A stretch of DNA of 64,000 nucleotides from NCBI RefSeq assembly GCF_901000735.1, contig NC_081544.1:27646095-27710094 (forward strand), given 5' to 3'. This DNA comes from Corylus avellana (lineage: Eukaryota; Streptophyta; Magnoliopsida; Fagales; Betulaceae). The stretch's first letter is position 1; every line of letters starts with the position of its first letter. Below the pieces are notes generated by a model that was not told where the DNA came from, searched no databases, and saw only the letters and a list, made by a program, of their open reading frames with translations. Made by a program: the position numbers and the translations under genes. Shown piece by piece: positions 21,011 through 31,380 of this stretch.

Positions 21011-21730
21011 AGGGCCGGCCCAACCGCTAGGAGAGTTAGGCCGGCGCCTAGAGCCTCAAATTTTTAAGGCCCAAAATATTTTTTAATAAGGCTAAAAAAA
21101 ATTTGCATAAAGGCCCTCAACATGCTTTAAGAAAAATATTATTATTTGTTTATAATATCAAGACCCCAACATGCTTTCTTGAGGCCTTCAACCTGCTTTA
21201 AAAAAATAATATTATTTTTTTATAATATGGAGGCTTTCTGCACAACAACCACGAGGCCCTCAACAGTCAACATGTTTTTTAAAAAATAATATTATTTATT
21301 TATAATATCGAGGCCCTCTATAAAATAAGAACGAAAAAAAAAAGAAAAAAAAAATCTGAGAATCTCACAGACTTGTCTGTTGTGGTTATTTTGCAGAAAT
21401 CCAGCCTCTAAAAAAAGGTTAAAATGTTCAACTTTTCACATTTCAAAAATGTTAAAATGGTTATTTTGCAATCTACGAAAATGTTGAAAGACAAAAATAA
21501 GCTTGTTTAATTTAAGTATAAAGAACAAAGAGTAAGGGCAAAATGGTAATTTTAGTCTCAAACAAAAAATCATTAAGTGCGGAATCCGTGCTTATTAGGT
21601 AAAGATTTTCTGCCATATTAAAATGAATATTATTTAATTAATATTTAAATATTTTAAAAAAATAAGATCAAACTTTAAAGTTTTGCCTCAGTCCCCTAAA
21701 TACATTGGGCCGGCCGCGGGCCCTGCATAA
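21011..21730. mobile_element. hAT-like non-autonomous DNA element
   Basis: The left end AGGGCCGGCCCAACC and the right end GGGCCGGCC-GCGGGCCCTG form GC-rich inverted termini of the kind seen in plant hAT elements. The interior has about three direct repeats of 50-70 bp (near 21114, 21182 and 21254), each with GGCC-TCAAC, ATG/CTG-CTTTAA and TAATATTATT then TTTATAATAT. There is no transposase. Target duplications are not clear. Confidence 0.6.
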
Positions 21731-21751
21731 ACCATAGCTCCTCACCCCTAA

Positions 21752-21965
21752 ATATAGTGACAAGTAGTGAATGCCTAAGTTTTGCAGAGATAGATGAAAT
21801 GAGGTATACCAAAAGATCTATAAGAATTTTGAAATTTACATTTGTGGTTTAAGAAATTTGATATTGACATGTGCAGTTTAAGGATCTTGATATATTCTAT
21901 AAAATTTAATGGTTTTGAGGTGGAATTCATAAAAATCTTTGAGGTAATTCTTAGAATTTGAGGTG
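21752..21965 (+). repeat. Copy 1 of a dispersed inverted pair (with 31211-31380)
   Basis: TAGTGACAAGTAGTGAATGC and the stretch from TAAGAAATTTGATATTGACA through GGTTTTGAGGTGGAATTC to TTTGAGGTAATTCTTA reappear as reverse complement at 31211-31380, where an N gap interrupts them. I do not recognise the family. A related AT-rich stretch of GAGGTGTTA-type motifs continues to about 22140. Confidence 0.7.
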
Positions 21966-22217
21966 TTAAGTCTTATGTGATTGAGATAAACGATATTGAA
22001 GTGACGTTTAAAGTTTTGAAGATAAATTGATGCTCATAGGTTGTGAATAATAGTTAAAAGTATTGAGGTGTTAGTAGATATTGTATTATGATAATTTTAG
22101 TTTCATGCCAAAGCCTTAGGTAGAATTTTCTTCACTAGGTAGAGATGATGGATTATTATTCTGGACGTAATTTGAAGTATAAAGCCAAAAGTTGGAAGAC
22201 AATATAACACTTATAGC

Positions 22218-22653
22218 CAGGGACGGAGCCAGGAAATTTTATGGGAGGGGGCCAACCAAAAATTTTTTTTAGTTCTTTAAAATTTTTTTATTAAAAAAAA
22301 TTATTTTAGTTGTTTTTTATGAAATAAAGACTACTGTAAGGGCCAAAAAAAAGTGAGCATTTGAAAGTAACATCCAAAAAATGGACATTTGAAAGTAAGG
22401 ACCAAAAATAAAAAAATAAAAAACTTAATGGGTATGGCCCAAAAAAATTAAGAATATGGTCAAAAGTTTCTATTGGATTTGGCCGAAAGATCTAAAAATA
22501 GGGCCAAATTTTTTTTTGAGGGGCCCAAATGACTAAATTTAAAACTTTACTTTATTTATTTATTTTTCTTTTACTTATAATTTTTTTTTCCTTATTTTGT
22601 GGAGACCATGGCTCACCTCCCCTCTGCTCCCATGGTCCCTCCATCCGTCTCTG
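22218..22653. mobile_element. hAT-type MITE with 8-bp target duplication
   Basis: The left terminus CAGGGACGGAGCCAGGAA and the right terminus CCATCCGTCTCTG form the inverted repeat common to plant hAT elements. The flanks CTTATAGC (22210-22217) and CTCATAGC (22654-22661) are an 8-bp duplication with one mismatch, as expected for hAT. The 436-bp interior is AT-rich with GGGGCC- and GGCCAAA-type motifs and no ORF. Confidence 0.8.
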
Positions 22654-22661
22654 CTCATAGC

Positions 22662-24145
22662 TCACATGTTTTATGAATTTTTTTTTGGAAGACAATATAA
22701 CACTTACAACTCGCATATTTTATAAATTGGGGAGGAGATTATTTGTCTTTTACTTAACTTTGCAGCCCACATCTTTTGACTAATTTGAAAAAATTTTAGC
22801 TGTTGCCAAATGGAACCTAAATTGAGTGTACCAAGGTAAACAACAAATGCTATTTAGCGTGCCCACACACACATATATGTATGCCTATATAAACATATGA
22901 GAAAGGTAAATTATTTTATGCTCGGTATATCACATAATAGATAGGAGAGGAATTTAATTATGACTGGATACAAATATAACCATTACAAGAATGAAATGTG
23001 ATTCTCATAAATTGATTATCTGGTACATGACGTATTTTACTGGATCCTGAAAATACAGATTTAGTAGACAGGCACGAAAGGACATGAGTACGTTTCCAAG
23101 CTGGAAGTTTCAAAATACCTATGTTATATATTCTCCTTCTTAGGTCTTGCAAGGTCAAGAAAAGAAAAAAAGAGAAATTAATAGTCCTGCTATGCCTTAT
23201 TTTTTATGCTTTTTTTTTTTTTTTTGGGTATATTTTTCTCTTATTCTTTTAGTTATTCTTGAACTTTTTGTGGGTATTGATTTTTGGGTTTGTTTGAGAG
23301 CTCCATATTTAATGAATGTTTGCTGTGAAATATGTGCAAGCATCAATTATAATTTTTTTTAATTGACACTGTTTTTTCACCGATTTGAGGGCTTCATATT
23401 TCATGAATGTTTGCTGTGAAAAACAATTGTGGTTGTTTTTTATTTTCTAATGTGAAAGATGCCTTCTTCACTTCACTTTGCAGGCCACACTTTCCATTTG
23501 CTCGCATGCATGAATTTTTTTTGGAAATCCCGATTTGAAGAGGCAACTTAAAAAAAAAAAAAACGATATTTTCTTTATTTTTTAAAACGAAAATTGTTTT
23601 AAAAAAAAAAGAAGAAGAAGAAATTTTTAGAATGTATAAAAGTAAATGACTAAAGTTGATGCAGCTACAAATTTTTGGTTGGCTCAAGGAACAAATCCGG
23701 ATTTCAATGCAACTTTTTGGCGTCACTTAATGAAACAATATCTGTGTTTAAGAATATATATATACTTTATGTTTTTTTGGCCATTTTGTTTTTGATTAGT
23801 TTTGTTAAAATTTTTATTCTATTTTAAAATTAAAATAACTTTTTTTTTTTAAATCGTTTTAAAAATCATTAAAAAAAAAGTATTCCCAACTTTAAATATT
23901 ATCATTATTTATTCTTCTTTGGGAAATGACACAGATTTATAATTTTAATTATTTTTCAGACTGCAATGAAGTAAGTCTCCTTTGATGAAGCTTTCTCAAA
24001 TCTGTGTTCTGAAAGTAAGATTGGCAGAAATAAAGTAGACCACCGAAACGTTGGAGATCTTCAGAATCGTTGGAGATCTTCAGAATTGTCGTGTGGCTTC
24101 TGGCCCAAACCCTTAGTACGTTGCTTCATATTTACCAACATCATT
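22662..24145. other. AT-rich spacer with small duplications, no gene seen
   Basis: GGAAGACAATATAACACTTA occurs at 22194 and again at 22688. A 40-bp block (TTTGAG-GCT-CATATTT, ATGAATGTTTGCTGTGAAA) is repeated at about 23293 and 23384. GTTGGAGATCTTCAGAAT is repeated back to back near 24050-24088. None of the ORFs in this stretch has a recognisable domain. Confidence 0.5.
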
Positions 24146-24283
24146 TGTAAATATCAAACTCCTTTTGTATTGAACCTATGTTATTAATAATAAATTTTAT
24201 CAAATCTGCGTGGGTGTAAATATCAAACTCCTTTTGTATTGAACCTATGTTATTAATAATAAATTTTATCAAATCTGCGTGGG
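24146..24283. repeat. Perfect two-copy tandem repeat, 69-bp unit
   Basis: The unit at 24146-24214 (starting TGTAAATATCAAACTCC, ending AAATCTGCGTGGG) is repeated without visible mismatch at 24215-24283. Identity this high implies a recent duplication or an assembly artefact. The composition resembles the polyadenylation end of an LTR, but no partner LTR is seen. Confidence 0.85.
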
Positions 24284-24990
24284 ACTCGAGAACAAAGAAT
24301 AAAACCATATCTTGCGGAAAAAAGAAGCAAAACACATATTTGAGGGAGTGGGAGCAGTTGCGTGAGTTTGAAAAATGGAGAAAGAGAAGGAAAAAAAGTT
24401 TGAAAAATGGGGAAAGGAGAACAAAAATAAAAATAAAAAATTAGGTTGTGTCCATGTACTGGTCCAGTTTCTTGGTCCGCCAAGGCCAATTATTGCACAA
24501 TGTTGTGTCGTAAATGAGAGTGTGGTGAGTGAGAGAGACGAAGAGATCAAAAAAATTAAAAAAAAATTAAAAAAAAAGAAAAGAAAAGAAAAAGAATAGT
24601 AGAGAAGTGGGGTGGGGCTGTGAAGAAAATGAGGAAAGGAGAAGATTAATTGCTATTAGCACAAAAATAAAATCAAAGCAAAAAAAAACAATACTGACAA
24701 AAAAATAAAATACTCTATTAAATATTTTTACAAATTACACAAATATAAAGATAAAAAAATAAAATAAAATTATAAAGAAAAAAAAATTAAAGCAAACAAC
24801 AACAAAATAAAAACAAAAATTACTAGGGATCAAGCAGGTGGAGGATGAGGTGATTGGAGGCTCAAGACCTTTTATATATATATATATTACAGACCAAATG
24901 TTCATTAATACGAAGAAAAAAAAAGAAAAAGAGTTGTTGTATAGTGGATATGCTGCTCCAAGAGACTACTTCTGTAAAGAGAAAACTTAG
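24284..24990. other. Purine-rich low-complexity DNA
   Basis: Dominated by GAAAAAG, AAAATAAAA and similar runs on the plus strand. The overlapping ORFs on both strands (24247-24599) are composition artefacts. There is a short (TA) run near 24874-24887. No gene is seen. Confidence 0.6.
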
Positions 24991-25029
24991 TATGAGCAGA
25001 ATTATAGATATTTCAGATTGATGAGTTAT

Positions 25030-25497
25030 CAAAGGGAATATTTATTTCAAATGAGGTACATGGCTAGAGCTTGGGAGGAAAGATGCACGACACTCCTGTA
25101 CATCGACCCGGAGCTTTTCTTATTGTTGATGGAGACGGGCAGTAGTCTTCTCCATTTCTACCACCTTTACTCCCAGGTCCTTTCTATATGACACCACCAG
25201 TTTTTCCAGCTCATTATTTTCTTGCTTCAAATCCACGTGTTTCTATTTGTAGTATTTGAGCAGTCGATGTAAAACTCCAACCTGATTCCTTAAGATTTTC
25301 ATCTCCTCATTTCTGACACTTAGACGTCGTGCCATGTCAGAAACTGAAGCAACACCTTGGATGCTGAAGGCCAATAAATTATTAATAGCATCAGCATCAG
25401 ACCTATCAGCCAACAATCTTTGATCTCGTGGAGTTACAAGGCCTATGGCCACCGCCATAGCAGTTGATAGACCTTGAACGATTGCACCACTCAACAT
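25030..25497 (-). pseudogene. Coiled-coil protein fragment of unknown origin
   Basis: The longest open part (25497-25243) reads about 84 residues, with DADAINNLLAFSIQGVASV, DMARRLSVRNEEMKILRNQ and VLHRLLKYY. After a stop it continues as KHVDLKQENNELEKLVVSYR and VVEMEKTTARLHQQ. The heptad-like leucines suggest a coiled coil. It directly follows the Helitron Rep part on the same strand and may be captured host or retroelement sequence. I do not recognise a family. Confidence 0.4.
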
Positions 25498-27620
25498 TTA
25501 TGTGTGATTGATATTTGACCAATAAGTCAATATTGTGAGGAACTATAAATCGATTGTCAAGTTTGATACCATTTTTGTCAACAAATCTTCCATTGTTCCT
25601 CCGTCTATATATTGGAAAACCATCTTCGTCAATTGTAGTATCAGTGTAATATTTTTCAGGGAAATGCTTGCTGCATTTGTTGTCTATCATACAACTTGAA
25701 TTTGGATTTAAAGAACCGCAAGGACCATGGACCATAAATTGCTTAACAACATCATAAGCTTGCGGATCTTTGTTTAAATCTGAAACTTCTGCCGTGATTA
25801 CCCTAATTTTTTCTAATGGTGTTGGATGTTTGTCATCGGAATGTAGAAAAATTAATATATGAGCATGGGACAATCATCTTTTTTGGTATTCAATAGTGTA
25901 GACAACTGTAATCAAAATATCAAATTAATTATATTTGTATAAAAAAATAATTCATAAAAAGATTAAAATGATAGTAATTATTTAAAAATACCAACAAGTG
26001 CTCTCCCAAAGTGTTGGCCCTTCTTTAAATCATGTAATAGTTGATCGAGCTTGATTTTAAAAACTCTTCCAACTATATCAGGTAGATCCTCAGGTTTTTG
26101 ACCAGGATGCATGGATAGAAAATTTTCAATATCTAGCCATTTTGCATTGCATGTGAAAGTAATAAATAAATCGAGATAACCTACCCATCTACAAATCGTC
26201 ATTGCATCTTGATAATTTTCAATCATATATCTGGGCTTCTCATGAAACTTGAAGGCAGTACAATTCTTTTTCCAATAGATGCAAGGGTGGAATTTCCCCT
26301 CATAATTGCATCCCTCAATCCACTATACAATTCAATCCTCAATGCACTTTGATTATTCCTTACCCACATAAGTCTAATTCCCTCAATACATGTGTATACA
26401 TCAACAACAAATTGTTGAAATAAACGACCACTATATATCAACGTATGCCCTTCACCCTGACGTTCTTGTAGCCGATATGCATAAAATTTCCTCATTGTAA
26501 TATATTTGTCTGTGTTATGTCCATTTCCATTAGTACTTTTATGTAAAATACCAAGCCTATAAACATCCTCCCCATATGGAAATAAAAGAGGATATTGTAA
26601 CGACATAAATGATGGATGCAACTCATTGATACTTTGTAATCCACCTTCTTTGTAAGCGACAATAACATCACGATATGCATCATCAGTACCAATGTCACCA
26701 ACAATAATTGTAGCATTTCAGAACATGTAGGGAGATTTTGTACTCTTCCATCACTTAACCGTGACTCAATTAGACACAATCGTAAGTTGTGGATAATACC
26801 TTCTCTAAAACAGTCTCTAGCCATCCGAAATATCTTCACCAATAGATTTGATTCATCTAGCATTCGAACCAGGGCATCAACAATAGAGGGATCAATGTCA
26901 TTAATTGTCAAAATTATTCAAGGATTTAATTCTTTTTGGAACCTCATTATCAGTATCGTAAAAATATAGCTATGCAAAACTGGGGTTTAAGCCATTAGCT
27001 GGGAGTAGTGTTCCAATTCTATGATGGTTTTGACCGTTGAGTCAAAAAATATAAGGACCTCTTCCATCATTAACTCTATGATCTACTTTTCCACCCATGG
27101 ACGTCATAGCAAACATGGCATTATAACTCCTTATTTGTGCCTTAAATTTTTTTGAACGCTAACCTCTAACTGGATTTAACAATTCTTCAAGAACTGTAGG
27201 TGGTCTCTTAAGTAAAGGTAATTTCACTTGGCCATTCATACAACATAAAGAAAATTTAGGATTAGATCTCCTAGACTTTACTCCTCTTTCTTCGTACCAA
27301 ACTCTTGCAAGACAATTCTCACATTCATAAAAAGGTGAGCCGAAATTCCAAGGTTCAGTAAATTTCCTTGTATGAAATAGGGAAGAAAAAGAGAAAGAAA
27401 TATTGGATTAAATTTATTTATTTATTTTTAAAATCTAAAAGATTTAGTAGCTAATTTACTTGGAATATCTTCATTGCAAGTCCTAGAGCTTGATCCATAA
27501 TGTTCTATCAAACTTTGAGCAGCCGAATCTGTTAGTTGAATGATACTGCAACTCCTAATTTGGCTAGAGCCACTTCCAATATCACTAATATGACGTCGTT
27601 TTGCTTTGTTATGCATAATT
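25498..27620 (-). mobile_element. Decayed Helitron (Rep N-terminal half), truncated
   Basis: Reading leftward: 27616-27428 gives a basic N-terminal segment. 27360-27170 (broken) gives the Helitron-type zinc region with CENCLARVWYEERG, FSLCC and NGQVKLPLLKRPP. 26911-26223 gives YPLLFPYGED, AYRLQERQG and the YSGRLFQQFVVDVYTCIEG block. 26226-25978 gives GYLDLFITFTCN and GRVFKIKLDQLL. 25873 onward gives SHAHILIFL, the HUH motif of the rolling-circle replicase, then MVHGPCG and CSKHFPEKY. The helicase half is absent and several frameshifts are present, so it cannot act alone. I could not place the TC or CTRR ends. Confidence 0.85.
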
Positions 27621-27737
27621 GTTCGTCTTCTTTGTCATGCTAATGTTGAATTTTCCATTTTGTTTCTATTGCAAAATTTTGAAGTGTAGAATAATTTTAA
27701 AAGCAACATTCTATATACTTATTTCACGCATGAAAAT

Positions 27738-27872
27738 GTGTTTCATATAGTCCCCAAGAGATAGTTCAATCGGCTGGGATCACACTTAATGAAGTGGAGA
27801 TCACTAGTTCGAATTCCCCTCCCCCCTCTTGTGTGGACATATCAAAAAAAAAAAAAAAAGTGTTTCATATAG
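27738..27872 (+). mobile_element. tRNA-derived SINE with 13-bp target duplication
   Basis: The body 27751-27859 begins TCCCCAAGAGATAG and contains a pol III A-box-like stretch (AGTTCAATCGGCTGGG) and a B-box-like AGTTCGAATTCC. It ends in CTTGTGTGGACATATC plus a poly-A tail. GTGTTTCATATAG occurs perfectly on both sides (27738-27750 and 27860-27872). A second copy is at 60014-60116 (minus), and a 3' part lies at 37761-37820. Confidence 0.9.
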
Positions 27873-28294
27873 TTATACACATTTTGTTTCGTGTAATATG
27901 AATGGTTGAATCATATTAAAGAGCAATTATGAATTAAAGATTTAAATAGGAAGAAATTCATTTGAAAAAAAAAATACTACACAACATTTGGGAATTAATG
28001 ACACAATTCAAAATAACAGGATGAAATGAATTTAAGAAGAATAATTGAAATAATATTATATTTCAACTAAAAAGTATAAATACATGTATTTCGAATAACA
28101 AAAAAATACCTCAATGAGTATTGCAATTGAATTCCCAATGAAGCAAAAGAAATCACCTGTATTCAATATTCTAAAACATTAACTCAAGAGATTGTGTACA
28201 TATTATTGAACTTTTTTAAAAAAAAATAACAAATAGCAAATAACACTAATTAAAAATTTTAAAACGTAAAACATGGATGAGGCTCTCATATCTT
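27873..28294. other. AT-rich intergenic, no gene seen
   Basis: Low-complexity AT-rich DNA to the right of the SINE, with no ORF or repeat family recognised. Confidence 0.4.
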
Positions 28295-28908
28295 CAGGTA
28301 ATGACGTCAGATTTAAGAATTTTTGTTCAATATTAAGTTCACAACTTTAAAACAAAATTAAAAAAGAATCGTTATTTTTAAATACAAATTTCTAGTTTTT
28401 AAATGTTTAAAAAATTTAAAGAGGTTTGTTCTTTTAAAAAATTAATTTTTTTTTTAAATCGTTAATTTCTTTTATAAAAACATCTTCCATGGACGTAGGT
28501 TCCGGCCGGCATGTGCAAATTCTCACTTTTTTTTTTTTTAGGGGAAATGATTCCTCACTGAAGACAATTTTTAATAGTTTATTATTAATTGTACAATCTT
28601 TCAGTCTTACTTATTCAGGTAATGAAGTCAGAATTAAGAATTTTCGTTTAATTTTAAATTCTCAACTTTAAAACAAAATTAAAAAAGAATCTTTATTTTT
28701 AAATACAAATTTCCGGTTTTCTTATATGTTTAAAAAATTTAAAAAGGTTTATTTTTTAATATTTATTTAAATCGTTAATTTATTTTATAAAAGCATCTTC
28801 CATTCTTCCATGCACATGGGTTCTAGCATGTGCAAATTCTCACGTTTTTTTTTTTGGGTGCAAAGGAATCGTCACCGAAGACAACTTTAAATAATTTATT
28901 ATTAATTT
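28295..28908 (+). repeat. Diverged tandem duplication, 321-bp period
   Basis: Copies start CAGGTAATGACGTCAGA (28295) and CAGGTAATGAAGTCAGAA (28616). They share AACTTTAAAACAAAATTAA, AAAGAATC-TTATTTTTAAAT, AACATCTTCCAT, GCATGTGCAAATTCTCAC and GAAGACAA-TTT. A third, weaker piece (GACAACTTTATTAAAAA, GAGTTTCTTTTTAATTAA) follows the MITE near 29473. The second copy is split from that piece by the MITE insertion. Confidence 0.75.
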
Positions 28909-28910
28909 AA

Positions 28911-29430
28911 AGGGTTAAATACTCCATACTTCTCTAGGGTTTCGTTGATTTTTTTTTTTTTTCCTAGGGTTTGATTTTTATCACAGGTGGTCCTTGTGAT
29001 TTTGATAATAGAGTAAATTAGTCATTCTGTTAGTTGACTTAACGGAAGTCCACGTGGACCAATCAATTGTTGACACATGACACCTACTTAATTTTTTTTT
29101 ACTTCTTTTTTAAAAAAATTGGGGTGACTGAGTCACCCTCTTGGCCATTTGGGGGTGGCCTTGGGCCATGGGGGTGGTTTCATACCCACTTGGGGTGGAG
29201 CCTAGGGGGTGGCCCCCAATTTTTTTTTTTTTTTTAATTTAATTAGGTGTCACGTGTCAACATTTGATTGGTCTACATGGACTTCCGTTAAGTTAACTAA
29301 CGGTCAACTGACAGAATGACTAATTTAGTCTATTATCAAAACCACAAGGACCTCCTGTGATAAAAATCAAACCCTATGAGGAAAAAAATAAAGCAACGAA
29401 ACTCAAGGGAGGTATTTAGTATTTAACCCT
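28911..29430. mobile_element. Full-length ~520-bp palindromic MITE
   Basis: The termini AGGGTTAAATACTCCATACT and GGTATTTAGTATTTAACCCT are inverted repeats. The arms continue for about 200 bp each through TTTGATTTTTATCACAGG, TTTTGATAATAGA, AGTCATTCTGT, AACGGAAGTCCA, and GACACATGACACCTA or GGTGTCACGTGTCAAC. A GGGGGTGG-rich centre lies between them. AATTTAA flanks both ends (28904-28910, 29431-29437). No transposase. Half copies lie at 2134-2453 and 37821-38216. Arm pairing predicts one very long hairpin. Confidence 0.85.
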
Positions 29431-29991
29431 AATTTAAAAATAATTTTTCCGGATGCATTTAACTCTTCTCAATGACAACTTTATTAAAAAATTATATTAA
29501 ATCAAAAAATTTAACGAATGAGTTTCTTTTTAATTAAAAATTTTCGTGTTTCTAAAAAAATTAAGAATTGGTTTGCTTTTGTTAGAAACATAGGTTTTTT
29601 ATTTTTTATTTTTTTATTTTTTATTATTATTATTTTTTTTATCACTTTCTCCTCTCTGCCGACACTCACATCATCTATTCCTCATTTCTTCTTTCCTTAG
29701 TATTCACAACATCTTTCTTTGTTCCTTGTTTTGGGGCTTTCTCTTGCTTCTTACTTCTTCTGGTTTATTCTCTCTTCACTTAAAACTGATTGTGTGGTTT
29801 TATTGGTATTTGGTATGTTATTCAGGAAAAACATAATTTTAGGAAAAAATTACTTGTATTAACATTTTTGTTGCAGAAAAGTTGGTACTATAATAGACTG
29901 TCGTGTATAGGTAATATTTTTACTTTTAGTTTTCCTTCTTGGTTCTCAGCAGGCAAACATAGGCGTACCTAAAGCAAAACTTTAGTGAAAA

Positions 29992-30078
29992 ATGGCCTCA
30001 GATCCGAAGGTTGACATTCTTGAAGAAGTCACAAAGCACAACAGCACCAAAGATTGTTGGCTTATTATTTATGGGAAG
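29992..30078 (+). pseudogene. Orphan first coding exon of cytochrome b5
   Basis: ATG GCC TCA GAT opens 29 codons reading MASDPKVDILEEVTKHNST and then KDCWLIIYGK, the N-terminus of plant ER cytochrome b5 up to its usual first intron position. A GT follows at 30079, but it reads GTCATA, a weak donor, and direct read-through reaches TGA at once. The haem-binding exons (HPGG motif) are not found before the next gene at 31.9 kb. About 300 bp of pyrimidine-rich, leader-like sequence precedes it. It is either a captured or duplicated fragment or the start of a gene whose remainder has been displaced. Confidence 0.75.
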
Positions 30079-30690
30079 GTCATATTTTTATCGTGAACTT
30101 TTATCTTTTCTCAGTTAGTATTCTTTTCTCTTTTCTCTGAATGGTCTTATATATGTAGATTACACTTTATTTCTTTAGATCCATCACACGTATGGTTTGT
30201 TGAACACGTTCGTTCATTATTAAGTCTACAGAAACATAAGAAAGATTTGGTCATTCATTAAATTCGCACATAAGAAAGATTTCATTCATTCAATTCGTAA
30301 ATAAAAAAGATTTGGTCATTCATTCAATTCGTTAAACCACTCTGAAGGTAGATAAAACACTACATAGAAACATAGGTCAGCACAAAAATGAATTTCTATA
30401 ACAGATAAAAGTTCAATAAAGATAAAGCTTCTAAAAGTAGACTTACTAAAGGTAGATAGCCTTTTCTATTCGTTAAACCTCTCTGAAACAGATTCTCTTG
30501 GTCTGTATAAATTATTTTTGCAGATTTTAAGATATTTTGGATAATTAAATCACAATTGACTCAAAATAAGTAACATAAGTAAAAACATGAAAAAAAGTTT
30601 TAAAAAGTAACTTACTGAAGTTTAGAGATTTTTCTTTCACAACTTGCTTTAAACTTGGAAATGTTTTGTAATGATTCCCGCTACACTTAT
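30079..30690. other. AT-rich DNA after the b5 exon, no gene seen
   Basis: It contains a short local repeat of AAGAAAGATTTGGTCATTCA at about 30240 and 30306, with a related piece between. No cytochrome b5 exon 2 was found. Confidence 0.4.
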
Positions 30691-31120
30691 TTCAGAAGCT
30701 CGAAGGTTGCTTAAAACATCATCTGATTCCATATCAGACAAAAACAATAAATGACGTCTTCGCAATTCTCGAGCACCATCCCTGCTTTATGACTTTTTTT
30801 CTAGATATCTTTATGGCTCGAGTATTGGCAAACAAGGTCATTAAGGCAAAAAAAAAAAAAAAAAGGTCATTAAGGCAGAGACTTCTGCATCTCTGGCCTT
30901 AAAGAAAGAAAACCAAAATGAAAAGGTTAAAGGAAAATCAGATCGGCCAAACTGCTTCAGAAGCTCGAAGGTTGCTTAAAACATCATCTGAATCCATATC
31001 AGACAAGAACAATAAATGACGGCATTCGCAATTCTCAAGCACCATCCCTGCTTTACGACTTTTTTCCAAAAATCACTTGAGCATTGGCAGACGGGGTCAT
31101 TAAGAGACTTCTGCACCTCC
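30691..31120 (-). repeat. Two direct copies of a protein-like segment, 265-bp period
   Basis: Copies at about 30691-30857 and 30956-31117 share CAGAAGCTCGAAGGTTGC, TTAAAACATCATCTGA, CATATCAGACAA, AACAATAAATGACG, TCGCAATTCTC, AGCACCATCCCTGCTTTA and GGTCATTAAG. On the minus strand copy 1 keeps an open frame reading SRDGARELRRRHLLFLSD and MESDDVLSNLRASEI to a stop. Copy 2 has an in-frame TGA. The charged, regular composition looks like old coding sequence, but I do not recognise the protein. Confidence 0.6.
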
Positions 31121-31210
31121 TACGAGTAGAGCCCTAGCATGGCAGTGTGGCATAAATATTTTGGCTCAAGAAGCAAATCCGGATTTCAAGGTTGTCATTT
31201 TTTTTTAAAA

Positions 31211-31380
31211 TTTCTTTATGATCAAAATTTTAAGAATTACCTCAAAGATTTTTATGAATTCCACCTCAAAACCATTAAATTCTATAGAATATATCAAGAT
31301 CCTTAAATTGCACATGTCAATATCAAATTTCTTANNNNNNNNNNNNNNNNNNNNACTTAGGCATTCACTACTTGTCACTA
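31211..31380 (-). repeat. Copy 2 of a dispersed inverted pair, interrupted by an N gap
   Basis: The reverse complement of 21756-21965. The left part runs from TAAGAATTACCTCAAAG to AAATTTCTTA. The right part begins ACTTAGGCATTCACTACTTG. Twenty Ns (31335-31354) lie between, where copy 1 has 68 bases (21782-21849). The N block is therefore probably a fixed-length placeholder for a short gap. Confidence 0.75.

Noticed and set aside
24247..24599. Overlapping ORFs on both strands
   Set aside because: Purine-rich low-complexity sequence with no domain and mirrored ORFs.
27751..27859. tRNA gene
   Set aside because: It has A- and B-box-like sequences but no cloverleaf. The A-tail and target duplications make it a SINE.
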